Assembly (NCBI GenBank): GCA_027023325.1
Contig: JALVVQ010000297.1
Location: 1 to 6,684 of the forward strand
Direction of reading: 5' to 3'
Source of the DNA: Campylobacteraceae bacterium
Lineage (GTDB): Bacteria > Campylobacterota > Campylobacteria > Campylobacterales > Sulfurovaceae
Length of the DNA: 6,684 nucleotides
Below, one piece after another: positions 1 through 6,451 of this stretch (position 1 is the stretch's first letter; every line of letters begins with the position of its first letter). Both the position numbers and the translations under genes were made by a program. Under the pieces are notes generated by a model that was not told the origin of the DNA, ran no database searches, and was given only the letters and a program-made list of their open reading frames with translations.

Positions 1-26
1 TCAGCTCGAAAGAGAATTTTATGCAT
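1..26 (-). CDS. pseG: PseG, N-terminal fragment (UDP-2,4-diacetamido-2,4,6-trideoxy-beta-L-altropyranose hydrolase)
   Basis: Only the first eight codons and part of the ninth lie in the window. They read MHKILFRA followed by GA (Asp or Glu). From memory this fits the conserved PseG start, which has the pattern M-K-V/I-L-F/I-R-S/A-D. PseG removes UDP from the C1 position of the diacetamido sugar in the cytoplasm, between the PseH acetylation and the PseI condensation with phosphoenolpyruvate. The ATG at 26-24 overlaps the pseF stop by 8 bases, and a GAGGA-like ribosome site lies in the end of pseF. The position directly after pseF in a pse operon supports the call. The fragment is too short to prove it by itself, and a different gene with a similar beta-strand start remains possible. 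Confidence 0.7.
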
Positions 27-723
27 GATTCTTCTGTTCCTCTAAAACACGATACATAATCTCCGCCCTCTTCCAATCCTCTAAAGTGTCAATATCCTGC
101 ACCAAATGGCGAGGTAAAACAATAGGAATAGAGTCTTTCCCAAACATAATCTCATCAGACTCTTCATTTAATTTTGTCCAATAGAACTGTCCTGCATCTT
201 GATAAGCCTCTTCTAGATCTTGTGAGCGCGTCATGTAATGTTCAGGAAAAAACATTTCACAGCGGGCATTTTCATCTATTTTAAATGTTCTCTGAATCGG
301 GAAAGGCATGGAGGCTGCAGAAAAAGCATGAACAGCAGTAGAATTGTTTAATTTCTCAAACCCCTCAATAAGATATTTTTCTTGAAGTAGTGGAGCTGTT
401 GCATAGATAGTACAAGCGTAATCAAACACCTCACCTTTATCTCTTAAATACTCTAGGGCATGATTGATTACATCCCCTGTTCCCGTGAAATCATCTGACA
501 GCTCTTTGGGTCGGATAAAAGGAACATCAGCTCCATAATCTTTAGCAATAGAAGCTATCTCCTCATCATCTGTACTTACTACCACTTTATCAAAAAGTTT
601 CGAACTCAATGCCACCTCTATAGAGTAGGCGATAAGAGGTTTACCATGAAACTTTTTAATATTTTTTCTAGGTATTCGCTTACTTCCCCCACGTGCAGGA
701 ATCACAGCTACAACTTTAGGCAT
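19..723 (-). CDS. pseF: PseF, pseudaminic acid cytidylyltransferase
   Basis: A 234-residue cytoplasmic enzyme that joins CTP and pseudaminic acid to give CMP-pseudaminic acid and pyrophosphate, the activated donor for glycosyltransferases. The length matches the family (about 230). The nucleotide-binding signature ARGGSKRIPRKN lies at residues 10-21, STDDEEIA at 50-57, YATAPLL at 107-113, and an acidic DIDTLEDW segment at 210-217 is the likely metal site. The TRSQDL and DAGQFYW segments (165-182) are more typical of PseF than of NeuA, the CMP-sialic acid synthetase. The ATG overlaps the pseC stop by 8 bases, and GAGG sits 6 bases upstream inside pseC, so this start is well supported and translation is probably coupled. 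The main alternative is a CMP-sialic or CMP-legionaminic acid synthetase, but PseB and PseC next door argue for pseudaminic acid. Confidence 0.93.
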   Translation of the reverse strand: MPKVVAVIPARGGSKRIPRKNIKKFHGKPLIAYSIEVALSSKLFDKVVVSTDDEEIASIAKDYGADVPFIRPKELSDDFTGTGDVINHALEYLRDKGEVFDYACTIYATAPLLQEKYLIEGFEKLNNSTAVHAFSAASMPFPIQRTFKIDENARCEMFFPEHYMTRSQDLEEAYQDAGQFYWTKLNEESDEIMFGKDSIPIVLPRHLVQDIDTLEDWKRAEIMYRVLEEQKNHA

Positions 724-1843
724 TTAAAACCTCAAAAAGAGTTTCAACCACATACTCTTGCTCTTCATCACTTAGTTTTGGAAACATTGGAAGAGAGAAG
801 CACTGCTCATAATATCTATCCATCACAGGAGTAATCTCATCTCCATAACCCAAATCTTTATAATAAGGCTGTTTATTAATAGGAATATAGTGAAGCTGAA
901 TACCTATGCTTTTCTCTCTTAATCTGCTAAATAGATCTACTTTAGAGATATTCAATTTGGAAAAATCAACTTGAACCACATAAAGATGATAAGAGGATTT
1001 ACCATCATGAGTATAGAGAGGTTTAATAATGCTATTTTCAAATGCTTCATCATATCGTTTTGCAATCTCAATGCGTCTTGCAACAAAATTATCCAATTTT
1101 TTAAGCTGTGAAAGCCCCAAAGCACACTGAATATCAGTCATGCGATAGTTAAACCCAAGCTCTCGCATCTCATATTCCCATGGCTTCATTTCAGGCGTTT
1201 TTACCATACCGTGCCCTCTAAGAGTAAGCATCTTTTCATAAAGCTCTTTTGAGTTGGTTGTAATGGCTCCACCCTCACCTGTGGTTAGATGTTTAACAGG
1301 GTGAAAGGATAAAATAGAGACATCAGAGTTTTTACAAGAGGCCGACTTGGTCTCTCCTTCTTTTGCTCCAATAGCATGAGCATTATCTTCTAATATAAGA
1401 ACATTATAGTTCTCTTTTAGAGATTTCAACTTTTTTTGATCTAACATTCGTCCAGAAAATGCTACTCCATAGATAGCTTTGATAGAGTTGTCATTTTTAA
1501 GTATCTCCCCACAAAGGTCAAGGTCAATATTTCCATCCTCAGCAATATCAACAAAAATTGGCTTTGCCCCAGCATAAAGAATAGCATTTGAGGTTGCCAA
1601 AAAAGAGTTTGGAGTGGTTAAAACCCTATCTCCTTTTTTCAAAAGAGCCAAAGATGCTAAATGTAATGCAGCCGTGCCATTGGCTACAGCAATTACATAT
1701 TCTACATCGCAATAGTCACCCAATGCCTCTTCAAACTCTTGAACCTTTGGACCAGTGGTTAAATAGTCAGAATTTAATACCTCTACAACGGCATCAATAT
1801 CCTCTTGACCAATCCACTGTTTGCCATAGGGAATAAAATCCAT
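716..1843 (-). CDS. pseC: PseC, UDP-4-amino-4,6-dideoxy-N-acetyl-beta-L-altrosamine transaminase
   Basis: A PLP-dependent sugar aminotransferase of the DegT/DnrJ/EryC1/StrS family, 375 residues from the ATG chosen here. It moves an amino group, usually from glutamate, onto C4 of the 4-keto sugar made by PseB. The Schiff-base lysine is K184 in SFHPVKHLTTGEGG. The aspartate expected to contact the PLP ring nitrogen is D153 in LEDNAHAIGA. NGTAALHLA (residues 55-63) and the GFNYRMTDIQCALG segment (near 230-243) are typical family blocks. The start is ambiguous: the bases read GTGATG, so a GTG one codon earlier (1846) would give 376 residues and a 4-base overlap with pseB. The ATG shares one base with the pseB TGA. 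AAGAG lies 8 bases before the ATG and 5 before the GTG, so spacing does not settle it. I prefer ATG as the commoner start codon. Confidence 0.93.
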   Translation of the reverse strand: MDFIPYGKQWIGQEDIDAVVEVLNSDYLTTGPKVQEFEEALGDYCDVEYVIAVANGTAALHLASLALLKKGDRVLTTPNSFLATSNAILYAGAKPIFVDIAEDGNIDLDLCGEILKNDNSIKAIYGVAFSGRMLDQKKLKSLKENYNVLILEDNAHAIGAKEGETKSASCKNSDVSILSFHPVKHLTTGEGGAITTNSKELYEKMLTLRGHGMVKTPEMKPWEYEMRELGFNYRMTDIQCALGLSQLKKLDNFVARRIEIAKRYDEAFENSIIKPLYTHDGKSSYHLYVVQVDFSKLNISKVDLFSRLREKSIGIQLHYIPINKQPYYKDLGYGDEITPVMDRYYEQCFSLPMFPKLSDEEQEYVVETLFEVLNA

Positions 1844-2838
1844 CACAGATACTCTTTTGCCATCTCTAAAAGCTCTTCATGGGTTAACCACTCGGTATTG
1901 TTTCCTGAATTATATTCAAAGCCTTGTTCCACAGGAACACCTTTCTCTCCTAATCTATTTTCTGAAAAATCAGATATATGTGAAAATTGAATAGTAGGTT
2001 TAATAACAAAATGGTCATCAAATTCTAATGTTAAGTGAGAATCATCAGCAGGACACATGATTTCATGAAGTTTTTCTCCTGGGCGAATACCTATAATCTT
2101 ATGAGAAAGGTTAGGTGCCATTGCCTTAGCCAATTCGGTGATATACATTGAAGGAATTTTAGGGATAAATATCTCCCCACCATACATCCGTTCAAAGTTT
2201 TTCAATACAAAGTTTACACCATCATCAAGGGTAATTAAAAAACGTGTCATTTTTTCATCGGTAATAGGAAGCTCTGTTGCACCCTCATCTATAAGTTTTT
2301 TAAAGAAAGGAATAACTGAACCGCGACTTCCTGTTACATTTCCATAGCGAACTACAGAAAAACGTGTTCGTCTACTTCCTACCATATTATTGGCAGCTAC
2401 AAAAAGTTTGTCTGAAGCTAACTTAGTTGCACCATATAGGTTAATGGGATTGGCTGCCTTATCGGTAGAGAGTGCAATAACTTTGTCAACATCACAAGCT
2501 AATGCTGCTTCTATAACATTTTGTGCTCCATCAATATTTGTTTTAATACATTCCATAGGATTATACTCTGCCACAGGCACATGCTTAAGAGCTGCCGCAT
2601 GAATAACATAATCCACTTCATGCATTGCTTCTTTTAGTCTTGATCCATCACGCACATCTCCAATAAAGTAACGCATGCATGGTGCAGTGAACTCTTGTGC
2701 CATTTCATACTGTTTTAACTCATCTCTACTATAGATGATAATTTTATTAGGTTTATATTTAGAAAGAATTATCTCTGTATATTTTCTTCCAAAACTCCCC
2801 GTTCCACCCGTAATTAGTATGTTTTTATTATTGAACAT
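1843..2838 (-). CDS. pseB: PseB, inverting UDP-N-acetylglucosamine 4,6-dehydratase
   Basis: First enzyme of pseudaminic acid synthesis: it dehydrates UDP-GlcNAc at C4/C6 and inverts C5, giving the 4-keto-L-arabino sugar used by PseC. It is a 331-residue short-chain dehydrogenase/reductase fold protein, close to the usual length of about 333. The NADP-binding glycine motif GGTGSFG lies at residues 11-17. The catalytic block STDKAANPINLYGATK (124-139) carries D126 and K127 and the Y135-x3-K139 pair, matching the D-K...Y-x3-K layout known for H. pylori FlaA1. RYGNV (164-168) and IRPGEKLHE (251-259) are further family blocks. The ATG has AGAGGG just upstream (2843-2848). It is the first gene of the operon, and its TGA overlaps the pseC start. 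The inverting (PseB) rather than retaining (PglF-like) type is inferred from the compact single-domain size, absence of membrane segments and the PseC neighbour. Confidence 0.95.
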   Translation of the reverse strand: MFNNKNILITGGTGSFGRKYTEIILSKYKPNKIIIYSRDELKQYEMAQEFTAPCMRYFIGDVRDGSRLKEAMHEVDYVIHAAALKHVPVAEYNPMECIKTNIDGAQNVIEAALACDVDKVIALSTDKAANPINLYGATKLASDKLFVAANNMVGSRRTRFSVVRYGNVTGSRGSVIPFFKKLIDEGATELPITDEKMTRFLITLDDGVNFVLKNFERMYGGEIFIPKIPSMYITELAKAMAPNLSHKIIGIRPGEKLHEIMCPADDSHLTLEFDDHFVIKPTIQFSHISDFSENRLGEKGVPVEQGFEYNSGNNTEWLTHEELLEMAKEYL

Positions 2839-2937
2839 TTTTCCCTCTTAATCTAAAATTCTTTTTACTTGACTATCCACCAAATTTCTCATCAAACTAT
2901 ATACTACACTTGACATCGTACCTTCTATACAAACAAT

Positions 2938-2943
2938 ATTATA
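2938..2943 (-). promoter_or_regulatory. Candidate -10 box for the pseBCFG operon
   Basis: A perfect TATAAT read on the minus strand, about 95 bases before the pseB ATG. No convincing TTGACA lies 17 bases upstream; the region there is TTTTTG followed by G-runs. Absence of a -35 box is usual for sigma-70 promoters in Campylobacterota. A transcript starting near 2931 would have a leader of about 90 bases. Other weak boxes such as TATATA near 2898-2903 are closer to the gene and cannot be excluded. Confidence 0.4.
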
Positions 2944-2972
2944 CCCTAAAACCCTTACCCCAAAAACTCTTA

Positions 2973-2981
2973 TGCTATAAT
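2973..2981 (+). promoter_or_regulatory. Extended -10 promoter of dcd
   Basis: The bases read TGC followed by a perfect TATAAT (2976-2981), an extended -10 element. It lies 28 bases before the dcd ATG, so a transcript starting near 2988 would have a leader of about 20 bases that still holds the AGGG ribosome site at 3001-3004. No good -35 box is visible. The same CTA(C/T)AAT core occurs before the two following genes. Confidence 0.65.
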
Positions 2982-3009
2982 CACAGCAACAATAAACAAA
3001 AGGGTCAAT

Positions 3010-3576
3010 ATGGGACTAAAACCGGACAAATGGATACGAGAAAAATCGCTCAATGAGGCAATGATAAGCCCTTTTTGCGAAGGTCTTATAGGGGAAGGGG
3101 TGGTGAGTTATGGGCTCAGCTCTTATGGATATGATATTCGGGTATCTGATGAGTTCAAGATCTTTACCAATATCAATGCAGAGGTGGTGGACCCCAAGGA
3201 TTTCAATCAAAACAATGTAGTGGACTTCAAAGGCGATGTCTGTATCGTCCCACCCAACTCCTTTGCGTTGGCCAGAACGATAGAGTACTTTAAAATGCCT
3301 AGCGATACACTGGCGATCTGCCTAGGCAAAAGTACCTATGCACGCTGTGGCATCATCGTCAATGTCACGCCATTTGAGCCTGGATTTGAAGGGCATATCA
3401 CCATAGAGATCTCCAATACCACACCTCTCCCAGCAAAGATCTATGCCAACGAGGGTATTGCGCAGGTGCTCTTCTTGCAAGGGGATGAGGCCTGTGAAAC
3501 TACCTATAGTGACCGCAAAGGTAAGTATCAGAGCCAAACAGGCATTACACTGCCAAGAATCTTGAAAAAATCTTAG
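3010..3576 (+). CDS. dcd: dCTP deaminase
   Basis: A 188-residue cytoplasmic enzyme of the dUTPase/Dcd trimer fold that deaminates dCTP to dUTP and ammonia, feeding dTMP synthesis. The substrate-binding block GKSTYAR lies at residues 106-112 (S108 and R112 match E. coli S111 and R115). The catalytic glutamate is E133 in GHITIEISN, matching E. coli E138. GYDIR (40-44), NVTPFEPGFEG (118-128) and the C-terminal GKYQSQTGITLPR (171-183), which closes over the nucleotide, are also present. The length matches the family. AGGG lies 5 bases before the ATG, which supports this start. Some Dcd proteins also hydrolyse dUTP to dUMP; the sequence alone does not tell me whether this one does. The gene is transcribed divergently from pseB and has no obvious terminator, so some read-through into the next gene is possible. 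Confidence 0.97.
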   Translation: MGLKPDKWIREKSLNEAMISPFCEGLIGEGVVSYGLSSYGYDIRVSDEFKIFTNINAEVVDPKDFNQNNVVDFKGDVCIVPPNSFALARTIEYFKMPSDTLAICLGKSTYARCGIIVNVTPFEPGFEGHITIEISNTTPLPAKIYANEGIAQVLFLQGDEACETTYSDRKGKYQSQTGITLPRILKKS

Positions 3577-3607
3577 GTCTGTTATATCACTGTTAATGGA
3601 ATTGGAC

Positions 3608-3613
3608 TACAAT
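3608..3613 (+). promoter_or_regulatory. Candidate -10 box for the BON-LysM gene
   Basis: TACAAT, preceded by GAC, lies 33 bases before the ATG in the 64-base gap after dcd. It shares the CTACAAT core with the topA promoter. An overlapping TATAAA at 3614-3619 is an alternative. No clear -35 box is seen. Confidence 0.45.
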
Positions 3614-3640
3614 TATAAACATTTAATTTAAGGAGAACAA

Positions 3641-4102
3641 ATGGGATTTTTTGATTTTGTCAAAAATGCTGGTAAGAAACTATTGGGCAAAGGTGATGAC
3701 AATGCTGCTGTCCAAAAAGAGATAGAGACAAGTTTCGAAGAGGTACCTGTACAAGGTTTGGTCGTAGAGGTAGACGGGCATAAGGTCACGCTGGCGGGCG
3801 TAGCAAGCTGTAACGACACACGAGAAAAATGTATCCTCATCGCAGGCAATGTAGAGGGCGTAGAGCAGGTCAATGCTGATCAGCTGGTCTCCGTAGAGCA
3901 GATCAGCGAGGAGAATAGCAGAGATGTACCTGAGCCGACTTTCTATACGATAAAAAAAGGTGATACGCTTTGGAAGATCGCCTCTCACTTCTACAAAGAC
4001 GGCAGCAAGTACCCAGTGATCGTCGAGGCCAACATCGAAGTAATCAAGGATCCAGATCTTATCTACCCAGGACAAGCTATCAGAATCCCTGATATCGCCT
4101 AA
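3641..4102 (+). CDS. kbp: Kbp/YgaU-like BON and LysM domain protein
   Basis: A 153-residue protein with the layout and length of E. coli Kbp (YgaU, 149 residues), a cytoplasmic potassium-binding protein. The start MGFFDFVKNAGKKL resembles the Kbp start. A BON domain spans about residues 23-87, with the typical GHKVTLAGVA strand (46-55) and ILIAGNVEGVEQV (65-77). A LysM domain spans about 101-150, from FYTIKKGDTLWKIASHFY to the closing IYPGQAIRIP. There is no signal peptide or membrane segment, so it is probably cytoplasmic and the LysM domain is unlikely to bind peptidoglycan. Two cysteines (57 and 64) lie in the BON domain. AGGAG at 3631-3635, 5 bases before the ATG, is the best ribosome site in the window. 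Potassium binding is known for the E. coli protein and is only inferred here; a general BON-LysM protein is the safe description. Confidence 0.88.
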   Translation: MGFFDFVKNAGKKLLGKGDDNAAVQKEIETSFEEVPVQGLVVEVDGHKVTLAGVASCNDTREKCILIAGNVEGVEQVNADQLVSVEQISEENSRDVPEPTFYTIKKGDTLWKIASHFYKDGSKYPVIVEANIEVIKDPDLIYPGQAIRIPDIA

Positions 4103-4109
4103 TACACTT

Positions 4110-4139
4110 TCGTGGCACTTCTGCCACGATACATTTCTC
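4110..4139 (+). terminator. Stem-loop terminator after the BON-LysM gene
   Basis: A perfect 8-base stem (TCGTGGCA at 4110-4117 with TGCCACGA at 4122-4129) closes a 4-base CTTC loop, 7 bases after the stop codon. The following bases (TACATTTCTC) are only moderately T-rich, so termination may be incomplete. It separates this gene from the topA promoter. Confidence 0.7.
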
Positions 4140-4185
4140 TTCTTCGTATCACTTCTTTTTGTTTATTCGTTTCTTTAAGCATTTC

Positions 4186-4194
4186 TGCTACAAT
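4186..4194 (+). promoter_or_regulatory. Extended -10 promoter of topA
   Basis: TGC followed by TACAAT (4189-4194) forms an extended -10 element. Upstream there is no TTGACA. Instead, T-runs recur near 4156-4160, 4170-4172 and 4182-4184, about 11-12 bases apart, the periodic T-rich pattern known for Campylobacter sigma-70 promoters. A transcript starting near 4201 would have a leader of about 38 bases. Confidence 0.65.
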
Positions 4195-4205
4195 ACCAAA
4201 CCAAA

Positions 4206-4232
4206 ATGAGACATATTATATATTTAAAGTAA
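4206..4232 (+). other. Possible 8-codon upstream ORF in the topA leader
   Basis: ATG at 4206-4208 opens a frame reading MRHIIYLK and ends at TAA 4230-4232, six bases before the topA ATG. Its stop overlaps the TAAGAG bases that serve topA as a weak ribosome site. The ATG lies about 5 bases from the predicted transcript start and has no ribosome site of its own, so it would need near-leaderless initiation. It may well be a chance frame. Confidence 0.2.
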
Positions 4233-4238
4233 GAGCCT

Positions 4239-6437
4239 ATGAAAAATCTGATCATCGTCGAGTCACCAGCCAAAGCGCGTACCATTACCAATTTTTTGGG
4301 GAAAGAGTACAAAGTCATCGCCTCCAAAGGACATATCAGGGATCTGCCTAAGAGCTCCTTTGGTATTACCGTTGATGAGGAGAGTGGGGACTTTGTGCCC
4401 AAATACTCCATTCCCAGAGAAGCAAACCCTACGGTCAAAGAGCTCAAGAAGCTGGCAAAAGCGGCTGAAACTGTCTATATCGCGACGGATGAGGACCGTG
4501 AGGGAGAGGCGATCGGATACCATATCGCCAAAGCGATCGGAAAAGAGCCTACAGAACTACCGCGTATCGTCTTTCACGAGATCACTAAAACAGCTATCAA
4601 CCATGCTTTGGAAAACCCTCGCAAGGTAGATATGGACTCTGTCGATGCGCAACAGACCCGTAGACTGCTGGATCGTATCGTTGGATACAAACTCTCACCA
4701 CTTCTTGCCAGTAAGATCCAAAGAGGTCTCAGTGCCGGCAGGGTACAAAGCTCTACCCTCAAGATCGTAGTAGACAGAGAACGAGAGATCAAAGCCTTTA
4801 AGCCCGAAGAGTACTGGAGTATCAGTGCCCTCTTCCAAAAAGAGATTGATGCCTCCATCTATAGCTTTGAAGGCAAAAAAATAGAGAAGATGACCCTGGG
4901 AAACGAAGCATCTGCGTCACAGATCGTCACTTCTGCCAAAGAGGAATCTTTCAGTGTCCAAAGTATCGAGACAAGTAAGCGAAAGACCAAAACACCTCCA
5001 CCTTTTATGACCTCTACACTACAGCAGAGTGCCTCCACACAGTTAGGGTTCTCACCCAAAAAGACAATGATGGTAGCACAAAAACTCTACGAAGGCGTCA
5101 AAACAGACAAGGGCACCATGGGAGTCATCACCTATATGAGAACCGACTCTCTCAACCTTGCCAAAGAAGCGGTCGCTACTGCCAGAGAATTTATCCAGTC
5201 TAATTACGGAGCGAAGTACTTGCCTGCCAAGCCTAAAAACTATGCCACCAAGTCCAAGGGTGCCCAGGAGGCACACGAAGCCATCCGTCCTACTATTGTA
5301 GAATTTACGCCACAGATGGCACAAAGCTATCTGGGAGCAGACGAACTCAAGCTCTACCGACTGATCTACAACCGCTTCCTTGCCTGCCAGATGACAGAAG
5401 CTGAGTTTGAGACGCAGACTATACTATTTGGAGGCGCACACTCTGTCTTCAAGGCAAGCGGGAGAAGAATGTTGTTTGATGGTTTCTATAAAGTGACTGG
5501 ATACACAGAAAAAGATAAGCTGCTTCCCAAGCTTGAGAAGGGGCAGTCTATCAGCTTGGATGACATCAAAGCGGAACAGCACTTTACAGAGCCCCCACCA
5601 CGCTACAACGAAGCAAGCTTGATCAAGAAACTGGAATCTCTGGGCATCGGTCGACCAAGTACCTATGCCCCCACTGTCACCACACTCCAGACTAGAAAAT
5701 ATATTGAGCTGGAGAAGAAACGCATCCATCCTACTGAGATAGCATTTACCGTCATTGAAATGCTCGAAGAGCATTTTCCTGATATCGTAGACAGTGGATT
5801 CACGGCATCCATGGAAGAGACACTGGACATGGTAGCAGAGGGGACAAAGAACTGGCAGGATATCCTCAAAGCATTCTACACCCCTTTCATGGAGCGGATA
5901 GAGAAAGGCAAAAAAGATATCAAAAGCCTCAAGCAAGCGATCCCCACAGGAGAAGACTGTCCTAAATGTGGATCAGAGCTCCTGCTACGAAAAGGGCGCT
6001 ATGGTGAGTTTATCGCCTGTTCCAACTTTCCCAAGTGTAAATATACCAAAAATACCGACGGCACAGAACCCGAACAGCCGGAAGAGACGGATGAGGTCTG
6101 TGAAAAATGCGGCTCGCCTATGGTTATCAAAGACTCCAGACGAGGCAAGTTTCTTGCCTGCTCTGCCTACCCCAAATGCAAAAATGCCAAATCGCTCACA
6201 CCTCCTAGAGAACTGGATGTATCCTGTCCTTTGTGTGGAGGAAAGATACAGGAAAGAGAAGGGAAGAGGGGCAAATTCTTCGGTTGCGCTACCTACCCCA
6301 AGTGTAAATTTATCTCAAACTTTGAGCCGGTAGATAAAAAGTGTCCAGAGTGTGACTACCTGATGGGCAAAAAAACCCTACGAGGCAAAGAGGTCTATGA
6401 GTGTCTCAAATGCAAACACAGGATTGATGCCGACTAG
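4239..6437 (+). CDS. topA: DNA topoisomerase I (type IA, omega protein)
   Basis: A 732-residue enzyme that relaxes negative supercoils by cutting and passing one DNA strand. The TOPRIM domain at the N-terminus has E8 (IVESPAKA) and the metal-binding D84, D86 and E88 in TDEDREGEA. QTRRLLDRIVGYKLSPLL (139-156) and LSAGRVQS (164-171) follow. The nucleophile is Y299 in VITYMRTDS, with R301 beside it (E. coli Y319 and R321). EAHEAIRPT (344-352) and SLGIGRPSTYAPT (467-479) complete the core. The C-terminus has four cysteine zinc-finger units starting at C574, C621, C663 and C702. Fingers 1-3 follow C-x2-C-x16-C-x5-C, while the last follows C-x2-C-x16-C-x2-C. The protein is shorter than E. coli TopA (865) but intact. 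The ATG is preceded by a modest AAGAG only 3 bases away. The ORF is complete with no frameshift. Confidence 0.98.
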   Translation: MKNLIIVESPAKARTITNFLGKEYKVIASKGHIRDLPKSSFGITVDEESGDFVPKYSIPREANPTVKELKKLAKAAETVYIATDEDREGEAIGYHIAKAIGKEPTELPRIVFHEITKTAINHALENPRKVDMDSVDAQQTRRLLDRIVGYKLSPLLASKIQRGLSAGRVQSSTLKIVVDREREIKAFKPEEYWSISALFQKEIDASIYSFEGKKIEKMTLGNEASASQIVTSAKEESFSVQSIETSKRKTKTPPPFMTSTLQQSASTQLGFSPKKTMMVAQKLYEGVKTDKGTMGVITYMRTDSLNLAKEAVATAREFIQSNYGAKYLPAKPKNYATKSKGAQEAHEAIRPTIVEFTPQMAQSYLGADELKLYRLIYNRFLACQMTEAEFETQTILFGGAHSVFKASGRRMLFDGFYKVTGYTEKDKLLPKLEKGQSISLDDIKAEQHFTEPPPRYNEASLIKKLESLGIGRPSTYAPTVTTLQTRKYIELEKKRIHPTEIAFTVIEMLEEHFPDIVDSGFTASMEETLDMVAEGTKNWQDILKAFYTPFMERIEKGKKDIKSLKQAIPTGEDCPKCGSELLLRKGRYGEFIACSNFPKCKYTKNTDGTEPEQPEETDEVCEKCGSPMVIKDSRRGKFLACSAYPKCKNAKSLTPPRELDVSCPLCGGKIQEREGKRGKFFGCATYPKCKFISNFEPVDKKCPECDYLMGKKTLRGKEVYECLKCKHRIDAD

Positions 6438-6442
6438 CGGCA
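6428..6442 (+). other. Small stem-loop spanning the topA stop codon
   Basis: TGCCG (6428-6432) pairs with CGGCA (6438-6442) around an ACTAG loop that contains the topA TAG stop. There is no T-run after it, so it does not look like a terminator. It lies 9 bases before the ATG of the next gene. A 5-base stem is short and may be chance. Confidence 0.25.
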
Positions 6443-6451
6443 CCATACACT

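Noticed and set aside
3553..3577. Possible terminator at the end of dcd (CAAG-AAT-CTTG followed by AAAAAA)
   Set aside because: The stem has only 4 base pairs and is followed by A's, not T's, on the dcd strand, so it does not fit a rho-independent terminator.
3876..3885. 10-base palindrome GCTGATCAGC
   Set aside because: It lies inside the BON-LysM coding sequence with no promoter nearby; palindromes of this length are expected by chance.
3859..3905. Repeat CGTAGAGCAG(G/A)TCA, two copies 33 bases apart
   Set aside because: The copies are in frame and encode VEQV and VEQI within the end of the BON domain, so local protein similarity and codon choice explain them.
3680..4075. A 131-residue open frame on the minus strand inside the BON-LysM gene
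   Set aside because: It is antisense to a gene with clear domains and a strong ribosome site, and its product has no recognisable motif.
5424..5936. A 170-residue open frame on the minus strand inside topA
   Set aside because: It lies fully antisense to the well-supported topA coding sequence, and its protein shows no recognisable domain and unusual cysteine- and phenylalanine-rich stretches. It is a shadow frame.
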